DNA of 64,000 nt from Bacillus sp. B15-48 (lineage in GTDB: Bacteria > Bacillota > Bacilli > Bacillales > Cytobacillaceae), in the NCBI RefSeq assembly GCF_016879755.1, contig NZ_WOFU01000008.1:62001-126000 (forward strand), in the 5' to 3' direction. Positions 9,231-17,680 of this stretch are shown piece by piece (the stretch's first letter is position 1; every line of letters starts with the position of its first letter). A program made the translations under genes and the position numbers. The notes beneath the pieces were generated by a model. The model saw nothing but the letters and a program-made list of their open reading frames with translations. It had not been told where the DNA came from and did no database searches.

Positions 9231-9287
9231 CGAAAAAAAACCTCCCTGGTGGAAAATAAATTTCGGTTTTACATACCAAGGAGGGAC
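9231..9287 (-). terminator. Terminator of the small HTH gene
   Basis: In the minus direction CCCTCCTTGGT pairs with ACCAGGGAGG and is followed by eight T. The stem flanks a long A/T-rich loop. Confidence 0.65.
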
Positions 9288-9291
9288 AAGA

Positions 9292-9516
9292 TTAGTTTGA
9301 CTCTTTAATATTATAACCCATGTTTTTTAATTTCCTGTATAGGGTGCTACGGCTCATATTTAATTCCCTTGCAGCATTTGAGACATTCATCTGGGAACGT
9401 TTCAACACAGATAAAATCCATTCTAACTCAGCCTGTTTTACTGGGTTCATACTAGATGTGTTTTTAGGGAAAGGTAAATTATTTTTATATCTTGATTCCC
9501 CTCCTTTTATATACAT
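9292..9516 (-). CDS. Stand-alone Fis-type helix-turn-helix protein
   Basis: A 74-residue reading frame whose C-terminal half (ELEWILSVLKRSQMNVSN, then AARELNMSRSTLYRKLKNMGY) is a Fis-type DNA-binding domain like those that end sigma-54 activators of the AcoR type. No AAA or sensor domain precedes it, and a stop codon lies in frame just upstream. It could be a free DNA-binding protein or the tail of a lost activator. A terminator just after its stop favours an expressed unit. The start is uncertain: an AGGAGGGG site inside the frame hints at a later start. Confidence 0.55.
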   Translation of the reverse strand: MYIKGGESRYKNNLPFPKNTSSMNPVKQAELEWILSVLKRSQMNVSNAARELNMSRSTLYRKLKNMGYNIKESN

Positions 9517-9672
9517 TGAAAAAGGAGAGGACTATTTATTCATAAATTCACGAGACAACCACAAAACGAAATTGTGGTATGAAGTAATAATGGACCATAG
9601 CAACTAAAAACGAAGGCTCGTGCCCCCGAGTAAAGTAAAGCATCGGTGGACCAGGAATACCAAAAATTGGTT

Positions 9673-9760
9673 GTGGAACAATTGTTGTGAAACAAGATTA
9701 TTCGGGGCGTCACTGTGAACAATTGTTGTGAAACAAGAATATTCGGGGCGTCACTGTGAC
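9673..9760. repeat. Two tandem copies of a ~44-bp repeat
   Basis: Copies at 9673-9718 and 9717-9760 share GGAACAATTGTTGTGAAACA, then AGAT/AGAA, then TTCGGGGCGTCACTGTGA, differing at a few bases in the middle. A third copy is at 10282-10329. It contains the palindrome AACAATTGTT. Its origin is unknown. Confidence 0.8.
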
Positions 9761-9957
9761 GTATTTGAATGAATTTCCTTAACTCGTCCAACCTGTCCAT
9801 CTGTTAGCCTGACTTTTATACCATGGGGATGAGTGGCTGAGTTTGTGAGTATATCTTTCACGGTGCCTTTTGTAAGTTTTCCCGTTCTCTGATCCTTTTT
9901 TAACACAATATCAACAAGCATTCCCGGAAATATGTTTTTGCGGTTTTGTCCGTTCAT
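9751..9957 (-). CDS. ywbE: YwbE-family protein
   Basis: A 68-residue protein of the YwbE (DUF2196) family. Nearly the whole sequence follows the family: PGMLVDIVLKKDQRTGKLT, then GTVKDILTNSATHPHGIKV and QVGRVKEI. It resembles a small beta-barrel of KOW/OB type; the function is uncharacterised. Its ATG overlaps the stop of the preceding small gene by one base (TAATG), implying translational coupling. Confidence 0.9.
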   Translation of the reverse strand: MNGQNRKNIFPGMLVDIVLKKDQRTGKLTKGTVKDILTNSATHPHGIKVRLTDGQVGRVKEIHSNTSQ

Positions 9958-10151
9958 TAAACACCCATTTTTCTGCGACTATTGCTTGTTTTTTTGGGTT
10001 GTTGGCTTTTCATGATTTTTGGTGAATTGTCAGCATTCATTTTGCCTTTACCAGTCTGACCCTGGTTCTTTTTATTTGCAAGCTGCTGCTTCACTGCCTC
10101 TTGCAGGCTCATTTTCTTTTTTACTGGTTCTGATGGATGATTCTCGGTCAA
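9957..10151 (-). CDS. Small basic hypothetical protein upstream of ywbE
   Basis: A 64-residue, very basic and Gln/Lys-rich protein (SLQEAVKQQLANKK, KIMKSQQPKKTSNSRRKMG), probably largely unstructured. A GGAGGGA site precedes the ATG. It is translationally coupled to ywbE. The basic composition would suit nucleic-acid or ribosome binding, but I know no characterised relative. Confidence 0.7.
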   Translation of the reverse strand: MTENHPSEPVKKKMSLQEAVKQQLANKKNQGQTGKGKMNADNSPKIMKSQQPKKTSNSRRKMGV

Positions 10152-10281
10152 AGGAAATCCCTCCTATTATATAAATGATTAGTTCAGTATAATCTATTTT
10201 ACCGATTTGTGAAAGAAATACTCGAAGTCACTTGCGAATAGTGCTTAGCACTTTTTTGATCGACCTGCAAAGCCAAATGCG

Positions 10282-10329
10282 CGTGGAACAATTGTTGTGA
10301 AACAAGATTTTTCGGGGCGTCACTGTGAC
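10282..10329. repeat. Third copy of the ~44-bp repeat
   Basis: Same sequence as the pair at 9673-9760, including AACAATTGTTGTGAAACA and TTCGGGGCGTCACTGTGA. It lies directly before the mhqR-like promoter. Confidence 0.8.
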
Positions 10330-10332
10330 CAC

Positions 10333-10380
10333 TTGACACATGTAAATGAAATAGTATATAATTATCTCGAATTCGAGATA
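10333..10380 (+). promoter_or_regulatory. Promoter with perfect MhqR-type operator
   Basis: TTGACA (10333-10338), 18-base spacer, TATAAT (10357-10362), then the perfect 18-bp palindrome TATCTCGAATTCGAGATA (10363-10380) over the start point. As I recall, this matches the MhqR box of Bacillus subtilis almost exactly. It should give autorepression of the downstream MarR gene. Confidence 0.85.
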
Positions 10381-10402
10381 GTATACAAAAGGAATGATAG
10401 GT

Positions 10403-10864
10403 ATGGATACTCAACACAACAAACATTTGGATGAGGATTTATCTTTAAAGTTATTTGTCGTTTTGTCCCGTTCTTTGCAATCGATAAAAAAACGTGTAGA
10501 AGATGATATAAAGAGCTTTGGCCTAAATCCAACGGAATTTGCGGTTCTCGAGCTGCTTTATAACAAAGGAGATCAGCCAATTCAAAAAATTGGAGAAAAG
10601 GTATTGATTGCAAGTAGTAGTATTACGTATGTAGTAGACAAGTTAGAAAACAAGAAATTATTAGAGAGAAAACCTTGCCCAAAAGATCGCCGTATCACGT
10701 ATGCTGCAATAACAAAAGAAGGAACAGAATTAATGAATGGGATTTTCCCAAAACATAAAGATGCGATTAACCAAATATGTAGCGGGTTAGATTTGAATGA
10801 AAAAAAACATATGATCGAGCAGCTGAAAAAGTTAGGTTATTACGCTAAAGGTGTAGAAGATTAA
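10403..10864 (+). CDS. mhqR: MarR-family repressor, MhqR-like
   Basis: A winged-helix repressor of 153 residues. The MarR core is visible: NPTEFAVLELL, QKIGEKVLIASSSITYVVDKL, and the wing KPCPKDRRITYAAITKEG. In Bacillus, MhqR senses quinones and diamide and represses dioxygenases and DoxX-type proteins. The assignment rests on the palindromic operator in its own promoter and on the DoxX gene next door. The start is ATG 10403, with an AAAGGA site; ATG 10394 is too close to that site. A non-MhqR member of the DUF24/MarR world is possible but less likely. Confidence 0.78.
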   Translation: MDTQHNKHLDEDLSLKLFVVLSRSLQSIKKRVEDDIKSFGLNPTEFAVLELLYNKGDQPIQKIGEKVLIASSSITYVVDKLENKKLLERKPCPKDRRITYAAITKEGTELMNGIFPKHKDAINQICSGLDLNEKKHMIEQLKKLGYYAKGVED

Positions 10865-11010
10865 TTTTTTTAAATAAATATTCCGAATTAATAATACCTT
10901 ATTTTGAAGTAGTTTAGGTCATTTTTTCTTGTGCCAATGCTTGTTGAAGGTTATTCTAAAATCTTGATATTTATTGAGGGAGGAAAAATAATTATAAAAT
11001 TTTTAATAAA

Positions 11011-11044
11011 TGTCTTGAATTCAAAATGTATTAGATGCTAATAT
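11011..11044 (+). promoter_or_regulatory. Promoter and degenerate MhqR-like operator before doxX gene
   Basis: TGTCTTGAATTCAAAATGTA (11011-11030) shares the central GAATTC and flanking symmetry of the operator at 10363. It overlaps a -35 TTGAAT (11015-11020); an extended -10 TGCTAATAT ends at 11044. Regulation by the MarR protein is inferred. Confidence 0.5.
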
Positions 11045-11104
11045 ATGAAATGCAAATAGCTGAATTAAAATAAATTTATTTAACATAATGGAGGAGAAAA
11101 AAGG

Positions 11105-11518
11105 ATGTCAAATAAAACTGAAGTTGGAGCATTATTATTACGTGTAGTGTTAGGGGTTGTGTTTTTTGCACATGGTACTGTGAAATTCCAAGGTGGGATT
11201 GAAAATATCGCAGGTTGGTTTGAAAGTATTGGATTACCGGGAGCCCTTGCCTATGTTGTCGCAACGATTGAATTAGTTGGAGGGATTGCTTTAATTCTTG
11301 GTCTTGGAACACGGATTGTTTCTGCATTATTAGGGGTTATCATGATTGGGGCAATTATCACAGTACAATTATCAGTAGGATTTATCGGTGGATATGCTTA
11401 TGATCTTATGTTACTAATTGTCGCGGTTTACTTAGTAATGAATGGTAGTAAAATCCTTTCTCTTGGTCAATTTTTCTTTAAAGGTCAAGGAAACAATTCC
11501 ATTACAAAATCAGCTTAA
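11105..11518 (+). CDS. DoxX-family membrane protein, MhqP-like
   Basis: A 137-residue integral membrane protein of the DoxX family with four hydrophobic segments. The first, LLLRVVLGVVFFAHG with TVKFQGG, is the family signature. DoxX proteins of the MhqP/CatD kind take part in the response to quinones and thiol stress. A GGAGGAG site precedes the ATG. It lies 240 bases after the MhqR-like gene with a separate promoter carrying a partial operator, and a terminator follows. Confidence 0.85.
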   Translation: MSNKTEVGALLLRVVLGVVFFAHGTVKFQGGIENIAGWFESIGLPGALAYVVATIELVGGIALILGLGTRIVSALLGVIMIGAIITVQLSVGFIGGYAYDLMLLIVAVYLVMNGSKILSLGQFFFKGQGNNSITKSA

Positions 11519-11574
11519 TTAACTGTAACCGAAGTGGAATGGATGAAAAAGGGGAATCAATAAAAGTAAAAGAG

Positions 11575-11611
11575 CCAAGCAACAATTTAACTTGTTGTTT
11601 GGTTTTTTTTC
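11575..11611 (+). terminator. Terminator after doxX gene
   Basis: CCAAGCAACAA pairs with TTGTTGTTTGG and is followed by eight T. Confidence 0.85.
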
Positions 11612-11758
11612 ATTAATAGCAAAAACGAGTTGTAAATTTTTTGTAATTTTCAAGCAAAAATACTTTATTCTCTTACATGATTGTGGTATTTTGAAACGTG
11701 CAGTTAAATATTTCTATATAAAGTACATAGAAACCGACTATTTGAGGGAGGGCTGCCT

Positions 11759-13831
11759 TTGATTCGTTTACCTATTGAGGAACCAGTAATCATTTTTGCG
11801 ATTGCCATGGTTATTTTCTTTTTTGCTCCATTATTAATGAAAAAATTAAAAATCCCTGGGATTATTGGACCGATTTTAGCAGGAGTGATAATCGGGCCAA
11901 ACGGGTTTCACCTAATAGAAAGAGACGAGACGATTGTCTTGCTAGGCACAATTGGCTTGTTGTTTATCATTTTTATCGCAGGATTAGAAATAGATATTGA
12001 TGGGTTCAAAAGGTACCGGAATAGGAGTATTTTATTTGGGTCCATCTCCTTTACTTTACCGTTCCTATTAGGGACCGGAGTAGGTCTTTTATTTGATTAT
12101 AGTTTGTTGGCATCGATCCTCTTAGGGTCCATTCTTGGTTCACACACACTACTAGCTTATCCGATTGCCAGCCGCTTAGGTATAGCTAAAAATAAAGCAG
12201 TAACAACGGCCGTTGGTGGTACATTGTTAACCGATACCTTTGCGTTATTATTTTTAGCAGTTGTAACTGGTGCGGCAGCGGGTCAATTGTCAATTGAATT
12301 TTGGATAAAGATGATTGTTTCTCTTTCTATTTTTGTTTTTATTATCCTTTGGGGAACACCCATTCTTTCTAGATGGTATTTTAGAAACTCGGAAAATGAA
12401 GGGGTAATGAATTTCACCTATGTGATGGTGATTCTGTTTGTCTCCGCCTTCTTAGCGATTATTGCTGGCATGCAACCAATTATTGGAGCATTTTTAGCAG
12501 GTTTGGCTTTAAATCGGTTTGTGCTCGATCATGGGACATTGATGAACCGAATTCGTTTTTTAGGCAATGCCTTATTTATCCCATTTTTTCTATTATCTGT
12601 AGGGATGCTAATGGACTTAAAAGTCTTATTTAATGATCCGAGGGCTTGGATTGTTACATTGGCCATTCTTGTTTCCGTTTTTATTGGGAAAGGCTTGGCT
12701 CCAATTATTATTAGTAAAGTTTATCGGTACTCTAAAGTCGAACAAGGCGTAATGACAGGATTAACCATTCCGCAGGCAGCTGCTACCCTTGCATCTACTT
12801 TAGTCGGTTTTGAAGTCGGCCTTTTGGATCAAGCAACCGTTAATGCTGTCATTATCATGATTCTTGGAACATGTATTGCTGGCCCGTATCTAGTTGAAAA
12901 ACATGGAAGAAGGCTTGCATTAAAAGAGGAGTTGCAGCCAACGGAAACAAAAAAAGGTCCAGAACGTATCCTTATTCCGTTAGCTAATCCGCGAACGATG
13001 GAATCATTGATTGATTTAGCCTATATGATCAAACAGCCGAATACAGATGATCAACCATTGTACCCGTTAACAGTTGTCCAAAAAGATGTACAATCAGCTC
13101 AAACCGGAGTCGCCAATGCAGAAAAGATGTTAGGTCATGCTGTCATGTATGCTTCTGGTGCGGAGATTCCATTACGTGCGTTAACAAGGGTCGACCATAA
13201 TGTTACGAACGGAATGATTAGAGCTGTTACCGAAGAAAGAATTAACACAGTTGTGATCGGCTGGAATGCCGAAAGAAGGCCAAATCAAATATTCGGCAGT
13301 GTAATTGATCGTTTTGTTGATCAAACGAATCAAGCTGTGTTAGTTTCAAAATTAGGTCATCCATTAACAACAACGAAACGGATTATTTTAATTATCCCAT
13401 ATGGCGCAGGCCATAAACCTGGATTTGGTGATGCGGTCGAGCGGATAAAGCTGCTGACTAACCGGTTGAGTGCTTCGTTATTAGTATTAGTGATTCATGA
13501 TGCTGTCGAGCGCTATGAAAGTTTCATTAAAAAAATCAAACCGAATCCACCTATGGAAATTAGCCGATTAAATAACTGGCCAGCTCTTCAAGAAGAATAC
13601 GTTCCGAAATTATTAGAAGATGATATTGTCGTCATCTTGAGTGCAAGAAAAGGAACAATCGCTTGGCATCCAGAACTTGAAGAATTGCCAAAAAGACTAG
13701 CAAAAATTAAACCAGAAAGTTTTATCATTTTTTACCCTGCTGAGGAAGAAGAAGTGGATTTAAGGGGCTCTAGAGGTATCGAAATTCCGAAAGAGGTTTT
13801 ATTTAGGAAGGATTATGAGGACGATATTTAA
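11759..13831 (+). CDS. CPA2-family cation/proton antiporter with C-terminal USP-like region
   Basis: A 690-residue membrane protein. The first ~390 residues form the Na+/H+ exchanger domain with about twelve helices; GPILAGVIIGPNG, FIAGLEIDIDGF, GTLLTDTFAL and PIIGAFLAGLALNR are typical CPA2 motifs. The remaining ~290 residues are soluble and resemble two universal-stress-protein-like units (ERILIPLANPRTMESL, RIILIIPYGAGHK). It exchanges Na+ or K+ for H+ and helps pH homeostasis. The start is TTG 11759 with GGAGGG upstream. It is a single gene, with a shared terminator toward the convergent regulator gene. Confidence 0.88.
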   Translation: MIRLPIEEPVIIFAIAMVIFFFAPLLMKKLKIPGIIGPILAGVIIGPNGFHLIERDETIVLLGTIGLLFIIFIAGLEIDIDGFKRYRNRSILFGSISFTLPFLLGTGVGLLFDYSLLASILLGSILGSHTLLAYPIASRLGIAKNKAVTTAVGGTLLTDTFALLFLAVVTGAAAGQLSIEFWIKMIVSLSIFVFIILWGTPILSRWYFRNSENEGVMNFTYVMVILFVSAFLAIIAGMQPIIGAFLAGLALNRFVLDHGTLMNRIRFLGNALFIPFFLLSVGMLMDLKVLFNDPRAWIVTLAILVSVFIGKGLAPIIISKVYRYSKVEQGVMTGLTIPQAAATLASTLVGFEVGLLDQATVNAVIIMILGTCIAGPYLVEKHGRRLALKEELQPTETKKGPERILIPLANPRTMESLIDLAYMIKQPNTDDQPLYPLTVVQKDVQSAQTGVANAEKMLGHAVMYASGAEIPLRALTRVDHNVTNGMIRAVTEERINTVVIGWNAERRPNQIFGSVIDRFVDQTNQAVLVSKLGHPLTTTKRIILIIPYGAGHKPGFGDAVERIKLLTNRLSASLLVLVIHDAVERYESFIKKIKPNPPMEISRLNNWPALQEEYVPKLLEDDIVVILSARKGTIAWHPELEELPKRLAKIKPESFIIFYPAEEEEVDLRGSRGIEIPKEVLFRKDYEDDI

Positions 13832-13867
13832 CGTTCATAGCAATAGCGTGGAAATGGAATGTCGTGG

Positions 13868-13900
13868 TAGGGTAACCGTAATGGTTACCCTATTTTCTTT
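13868..13900. terminator. Bidirectional terminator
   Basis: GGTAGGGTAACC-GTAAT-GGTTACCCTATT flanked by T- and A-rich sequence. It serves the antiporter gene on plus and the response regulator on minus, overlapping the latter's stop. Confidence 0.8.
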
Positions 13901-14576
13901 TGGTTTGGTAGCGGTTTTTCGGTCTGCCAACTTTTTGATATTCCATAAAGACTTCTGCTTTGCCACATTGGACAAGATATTCTAAATAGCGCCTTGCGGT
14001 CACACGAGCTATTCCTAATGATTCAGCGACTTCATCTGCATAATAAGACGTTTTTTTCGCATTTAAAAAATCGAAAATCCTCTCCAACGTCACTGAATTC
14101 AACCCTTTAGGAAGCGTCGTATCTTTTCTTCGTTCAAGTTGAAACAGCATCGTATCTAGTTCAGCCTGAGTCACTTCCTTTTTCTTTTTAAACTGACGGT
14201 GACGGACAAGATAATTTTCAAATGCCTGTTGAATTCGTTCAAATGTAAAGGGCTTAACGATGTAGTCAACGGCGCCATATTGCAAGGCATATTTTACTGT
14301 TTCTAGGTCACTGGCGGCAGTAATCATAATAATATCTGTTTGATATCCTTCTGAACGGAGTTGTTTTAACATTTTTAGGCCATCTTGTTGAGGCATATAA
14401 ACATCCATGATCGCTAAATCAGGATTAAGCTTCCTAATTAGTTGAATTCCTTCCGTTCCATTCGAGGCAGTACCAATGATATTGAACCCATCTAGTTGAT
14501 TAATGTAACTGCGGTTAATCGCTAGAACCATTGGATCGTCTTCTATAAGGAGAACAGTTATCGGATTCTTTGCCAT
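13890..14576 (-). CDS. dctR: CitB-family response regulator, DctR-like
   Basis: A 228-residue response regulator. The receiver domain has the acid pair LLIEDD, the phospho-acceptor Asp in DLAIMDVYMP, and the KPF lysine; the C-terminus has the winged-HTH form of the CitB/DctR/MalR group (SYYADEVAESLGIARVTARRYLEYL). It should activate dicarboxylate uptake genes after phosphorylation by the adjacent kinase. The start is ATG 14576 with AGAGGTG. The name DctR rather than MalR is chosen because of the TRAP-type binding protein gene next to the kinase. Confidence 0.82.
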   Translation of the reverse strand: MAKNPITVLLIEDDPMVLAINRSYINQLDGFNIIGTASNGTEGIQLIRKLNPDLAIMDVYMPQQDGLKMLKQLRSEGYQTDIIMITAASDLETVKYALQYGAVDYIVKPFTFERIQQAFENYLVRHRQFKKKKEVTQAELDTMLFQLERRKDTTLPKGLNSVTLERIFDFLNAKKTSYYADEVAESLGIARVTARRYLEYLVQCGKAEVFMEYQKVGRPKNRYQTKRK

Positions 14577-14641
14577 CCATCTCACCTCTTTACTCTGATA
14601 ACGCGTTATATTGACAGGAAAAAAAACTGACCACGATCAAG

Positions 14642-16219
14642 CTAACGTTCGAACGTAATTGTAAAGGTCGTTCCTTCGCCTAAACTGCTTTCCACATCCA
14701 TCACACCATTGCCATTATTGATGATCTGCTTAACTAAGTAGAGACCAATTCCGTGATTTTGCCCATGTTTTGTCGAAAATCCTTCAGTGAAAATGTTACA
14801 AAGATATTCAGGAGAAATACCGCAGCCATTATCTTCAACTAAAATCGTTAAGGTGTCTTCCGTTTGTTCAATGCTAACGAATATCTCTTTCTCGTCATGA
14901 TCGATAGTCTGAAAAGCATCAAAGGCATTTTCAATTAAATTTCCTAAAATAACGACAAAATCATGATGATCGAGTCCTTTAGGAAAAGAAGTGAGCATGC
15001 TGCGCCGATTGATTGTCACCATGATTCCTAGCTCTTTGCCGCGACTTACTTTGCTTAATAATAATCCTGAAATGCTGTCATTTTTAATGTTTTTACTTAA
15101 AAAACGCGTTAATTCTGTTTGTTCATCTGTTTCTTCAAGAACATAGTTTAACGCGGTTTCTTTATTTCCTAATTGAATTAGACCAGCAATGGCATGCAGT
15201 TTGTTTATATACTCATGATTTTGAACTCGCAAAGCACTGACGAATGCCTTTACCCCAGTTAATTCTTCTGCAAGATTCTTCATTTCTGTTAAGTCTTGGA
15301 AAATCGCAACAGCACCAACAACTTCATTGTTTACTTTAATTGGAAGGTGGCTGCTCAGGAAAATAAGGTTTTGTACAGGAATTTCTTTGTTAAAAAAAGG
15401 GGTTTTTGATTGCATCACATTAGGGAGCATTGATTCTGGATAGACTTCACGAATGTTTTTGCCAATAACCTCACCGTTAAGTGCAAATAATTCTTTTGCT
15501 TTATGGTTAAAAATCGTGATTCTTTCGTTTGCGTCAATCGCAACATATCCTTCTTGCATCGCATTAAATGTTTCATTTCGCTCAACGAGCATTTTCGCAA
15601 TTTCATCTGGTTCTAAATGAAACAATTGTTTTTTAATATGTTGAGCGAGCAACAGTGCCCCCCAACCGCCGAAAAGTAAAGACAGTACCGTTGTTAATAA
15701 GATTTCAGATTTTAAGCTTGCAAGTACTTCATAAAAAGTAGGTAGGAGGAACCCAGCGATAACAACCCCAACTTGCTGACGCTCGTTGTTAACTATGGGC
15801 GCAAAGGCACGAATAGCTGTACCTGCTTCCCCGCGGGCTTTTGTCGTATATGTATGCTCGGCAAAGGCTTGATTTTCATCGCTTCCTTTCGAAATTTTGC
15901 CAATCATCGATGGAACGGGATGAGAATAGCGAACTCGGTCCATATCAAGGACAATGATGTAATCAGCATTATGGGTAACGCGAATTGGTTCAACAATATG
16001 ATTGATTGTCAGTGGATTTGAATCTTTATCCGAGAGTGAATTCGAAATTTCTGAAAGGCCAGCGACCGTTCGTGCAGCGACAAGTGATTGCTGCTTTAAC
16101 TCTTGTTCTTTTGCATGGATGAAATGGGTAATCACTACGAACCCAGACACAAAAAGTGAGAAACTAACAATGAAGAGTATTAAAATTGTCAGTTTCGTTT
16201 GGATTTTCATGCGGAACAT
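14642..16219 (-). CDS. dctS: Sensor histidine kinase, DctS-like
   Basis: A 525-residue membrane kinase. Helix one is near residues 9-29, followed by an extracytoplasmic Cache-type sensor (about 30-175) and helix two near 177-195. A PAS domain follows (NAMQEGYVAIDANERIT), then an SpoOB-type dimerisation helix with the His of NHEYINKLHAIAG and an ATPase domain (NLIENAFDAF, DNGCGI, HGIGLYLV). It senses C4-dicarboxylates or citrate-like anions and phosphorylates the neighbouring regulator. An AGGAG site supports ATG 16219. It is divergent from the binding-protein gene. Confidence 0.85.
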   Translation of the reverse strand: MFRMKIQTKLTILILFIVSFSLFVSGFVVITHFIHAKEQELKQQSLVAARTVAGLSEISNSLSDKDSNPLTINHIVEPIRVTHNADYIIVLDMDRVRYSHPVPSMIGKISKGSDENQAFAEHTYTTKARGEAGTAIRAFAPIVNNERQQVGVVIAGFLLPTFYEVLASLKSEILLTTVLSLLFGGWGALLLAQHIKKQLFHLEPDEIAKMLVERNETFNAMQEGYVAIDANERITIFNHKAKELFALNGEVIGKNIREVYPESMLPNVMQSKTPFFNKEIPVQNLIFLSSHLPIKVNNEVVGAVAIFQDLTEMKNLAEELTGVKAFVSALRVQNHEYINKLHAIAGLIQLGNKETALNYVLEETDEQTELTRFLSKNIKNDSISGLLLSKVSRGKELGIMVTINRRSMLTSFPKGLDHHDFVVILGNLIENAFDAFQTIDHDEKEIFVSIEQTEDTLTILVEDNGCGISPEYLCNIFTEGFSTKHGQNHGIGLYLVKQIINNGNGVMDVESSLGEGTTFTITFER

Positions 16220-16327
16220 TGAAATTTCTCCTCTTTAACACGGGAATGAAACCGTTTGCGGAATACTATTTTACTATTCTAATAGTATCATGTACGATAA
16301 TAAAATAGTAAATAATAAAAGAAATGT

Positions 16328-17386
16328 GTGATGACTATGAGGCCTGTCGTTTGGAATACGATCTTCTTTCTATTAATTTTCACAGTCATCTTCGTACTAA
16401 CAAGAGGTTTATTTACGACAGAAAAGTTGTACGAGGATGATGATCAAGAAGGTTTAAACGAGCAAATTGTCATTCGTTTCAGCCATGTTGTAGCGGAAAA
16501 TACGCCTAAAGGGTTGGCTGCTCAAAGGTTTGCGGAAATTGCACATGAAAAAACAAATGGTCGTGTTCGCGTAGAAGTTTTTCCTAATGGATCACTGTTT
16601 TCTGATCGTGAAGAATTTTCAGCTTTGCTGCAAAACGATATTCAGATGATTGCCCCCAGCTTTTCGATGATTGCAGAATTTGCTCCTGAGTGGGCAGTGT
16701 TTGATCTTCCTTTTTTATTTCATGATTTAGCCGCGGTAGAACGGGCATTTGTAGGGGAAATCGGAGAACATTTATTACAGAGATTAGATCGAAAAGGCGT
16801 ACAAGGATTGGCGTTCTGGAACAATGGTTTTAAGCAAATGACGAGCTTTCAGAATCCCCTTATCTACCCTGAGGATTTTAAGGGTCAGGGTTTTCGAGTA
16901 ATGCCTAGCTGGGTGATTTATGAGCAGTTTAAATTATTAAATGCGAAGCCAGTTGAGATTCCATTTAATGAGGTATATAATTCGCTTGAATCATTTGACG
17001 TTGACGGGCAAGAAAATACAATTTCTAATATTTACTCAAGACGCTTATATGAGCTGCAGCGGTATATGACAATTAGCAATCACGGGTTGCTTGGGTATGC
17101 AGTGATTATAAATCGGGATTTTTGGAACAGCCTTCCGGAAGATAATCAACTTCAATTGACCGAGGCGATGATTGAAACGACTGGATGGAATGCTCAAAAC
17201 TCAAAACGAATGAATAGCGAGCTTCTTAAGCAATTAGAAAAAAATGTAGATATAGAAATCCATTATTTAACGGAGGAAGAGAAGAAAAGCTGGATAGAAG
17301 CACTACAGCCGGTTTATCAGGTCTTTAAGGAAAAGTCGGACAATGATTTAATTGAGTTAGTTGAAAAATTGCATGTAAATGATTAA
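16328..17386 (+). CDS. dctB: TRAP-type dicarboxylate-binding protein, DctB-like
   Basis: A protein of about 352 residues with one N-terminal membrane anchor (TIFFLLIFTVIFVLTRGLF) and a DctP/TRAP-type binding fold (IRFSHVVAENTPKGLAAQRF, FPNGSLFSDREEF, DLPFLFHD, WNNGFKQMT). No DctQ or DctM membrane partners are present. In Bacillus subtilis a DctB of this kind works with the DctS kinase as a co-sensor, so a sensory role is more likely than transport. The start is uncertain (GTG 16328 or ATG 16331); the ribosome site is weak. Confidence 0.8.
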   Translation: MMTMRPVVWNTIFFLLIFTVIFVLTRGLFTTEKLYEDDDQEGLNEQIVIRFSHVVAENTPKGLAAQRFAEIAHEKTNGRVRVEVFPNGSLFSDREEFSALLQNDIQMIAPSFSMIAEFAPEWAVFDLPFLFHDLAAVERAFVGEIGEHLLQRLDRKGVQGLAFWNNGFKQMTSFQNPLIYPEDFKGQGFRVMPSWVIYEQFKLLNAKPVEIPFNEVYNSLESFDVDGQENTISNIYSRRLYELQRYMTISNHGLLGYAVIINRDFWNSLPEDNQLQLTEAMIETTGWNAQNSKRMNSELLKQLEKNVDIEIHYLTEEEKKSWIEALQPVYQVFKEKSDNDLIELVEKLHVND

Positions 17387-17387
17387 G

Positions 17388-17416
17388 AAGATGGGAGATT
17401 ACTCATCTTTTTTTGT
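17388..17416 (+). terminator. Terminator after dctB
   Basis: AAGATG-N10-CATCTT followed by a T-run. Confidence 0.7.
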
Positions 17417-17576
17417 TTTGCGTAACTCCTAAGGGACTGTAATTGCGCTTGTTTAAGATGGATTTTCTGAGTAAGGAACTAGCCATTTTGTTATGACCAA
17501 AATGAACAAAAATGAACATTATCACCAAAAACTTTATCTTTAAAAATATTCAATTAATATTAAATAAACAGAAAAA

Positions 17577-17590
17577 TGTAAGTGCTTTCA
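17577..17590 (+). promoter_or_regulatory. Candidate cre (CcpA) site
   Basis: TGTAAGTGCTTTCA differs at one base from the catabolite-response consensus TGNAARCGNWWWCA. It lies about 90 bases before the permease gene, a fitting place for carbon catabolite repression. Confidence 0.5.
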
Positions 17591-17680
17591 AAAAAGATTA
17601 TGCAATAGGGGATGCATAATGGGCGCCTAGTAGTAAAATTGCGAACGAGTAGCATGTTGTAAAACAAAGGGGGAATGAAT

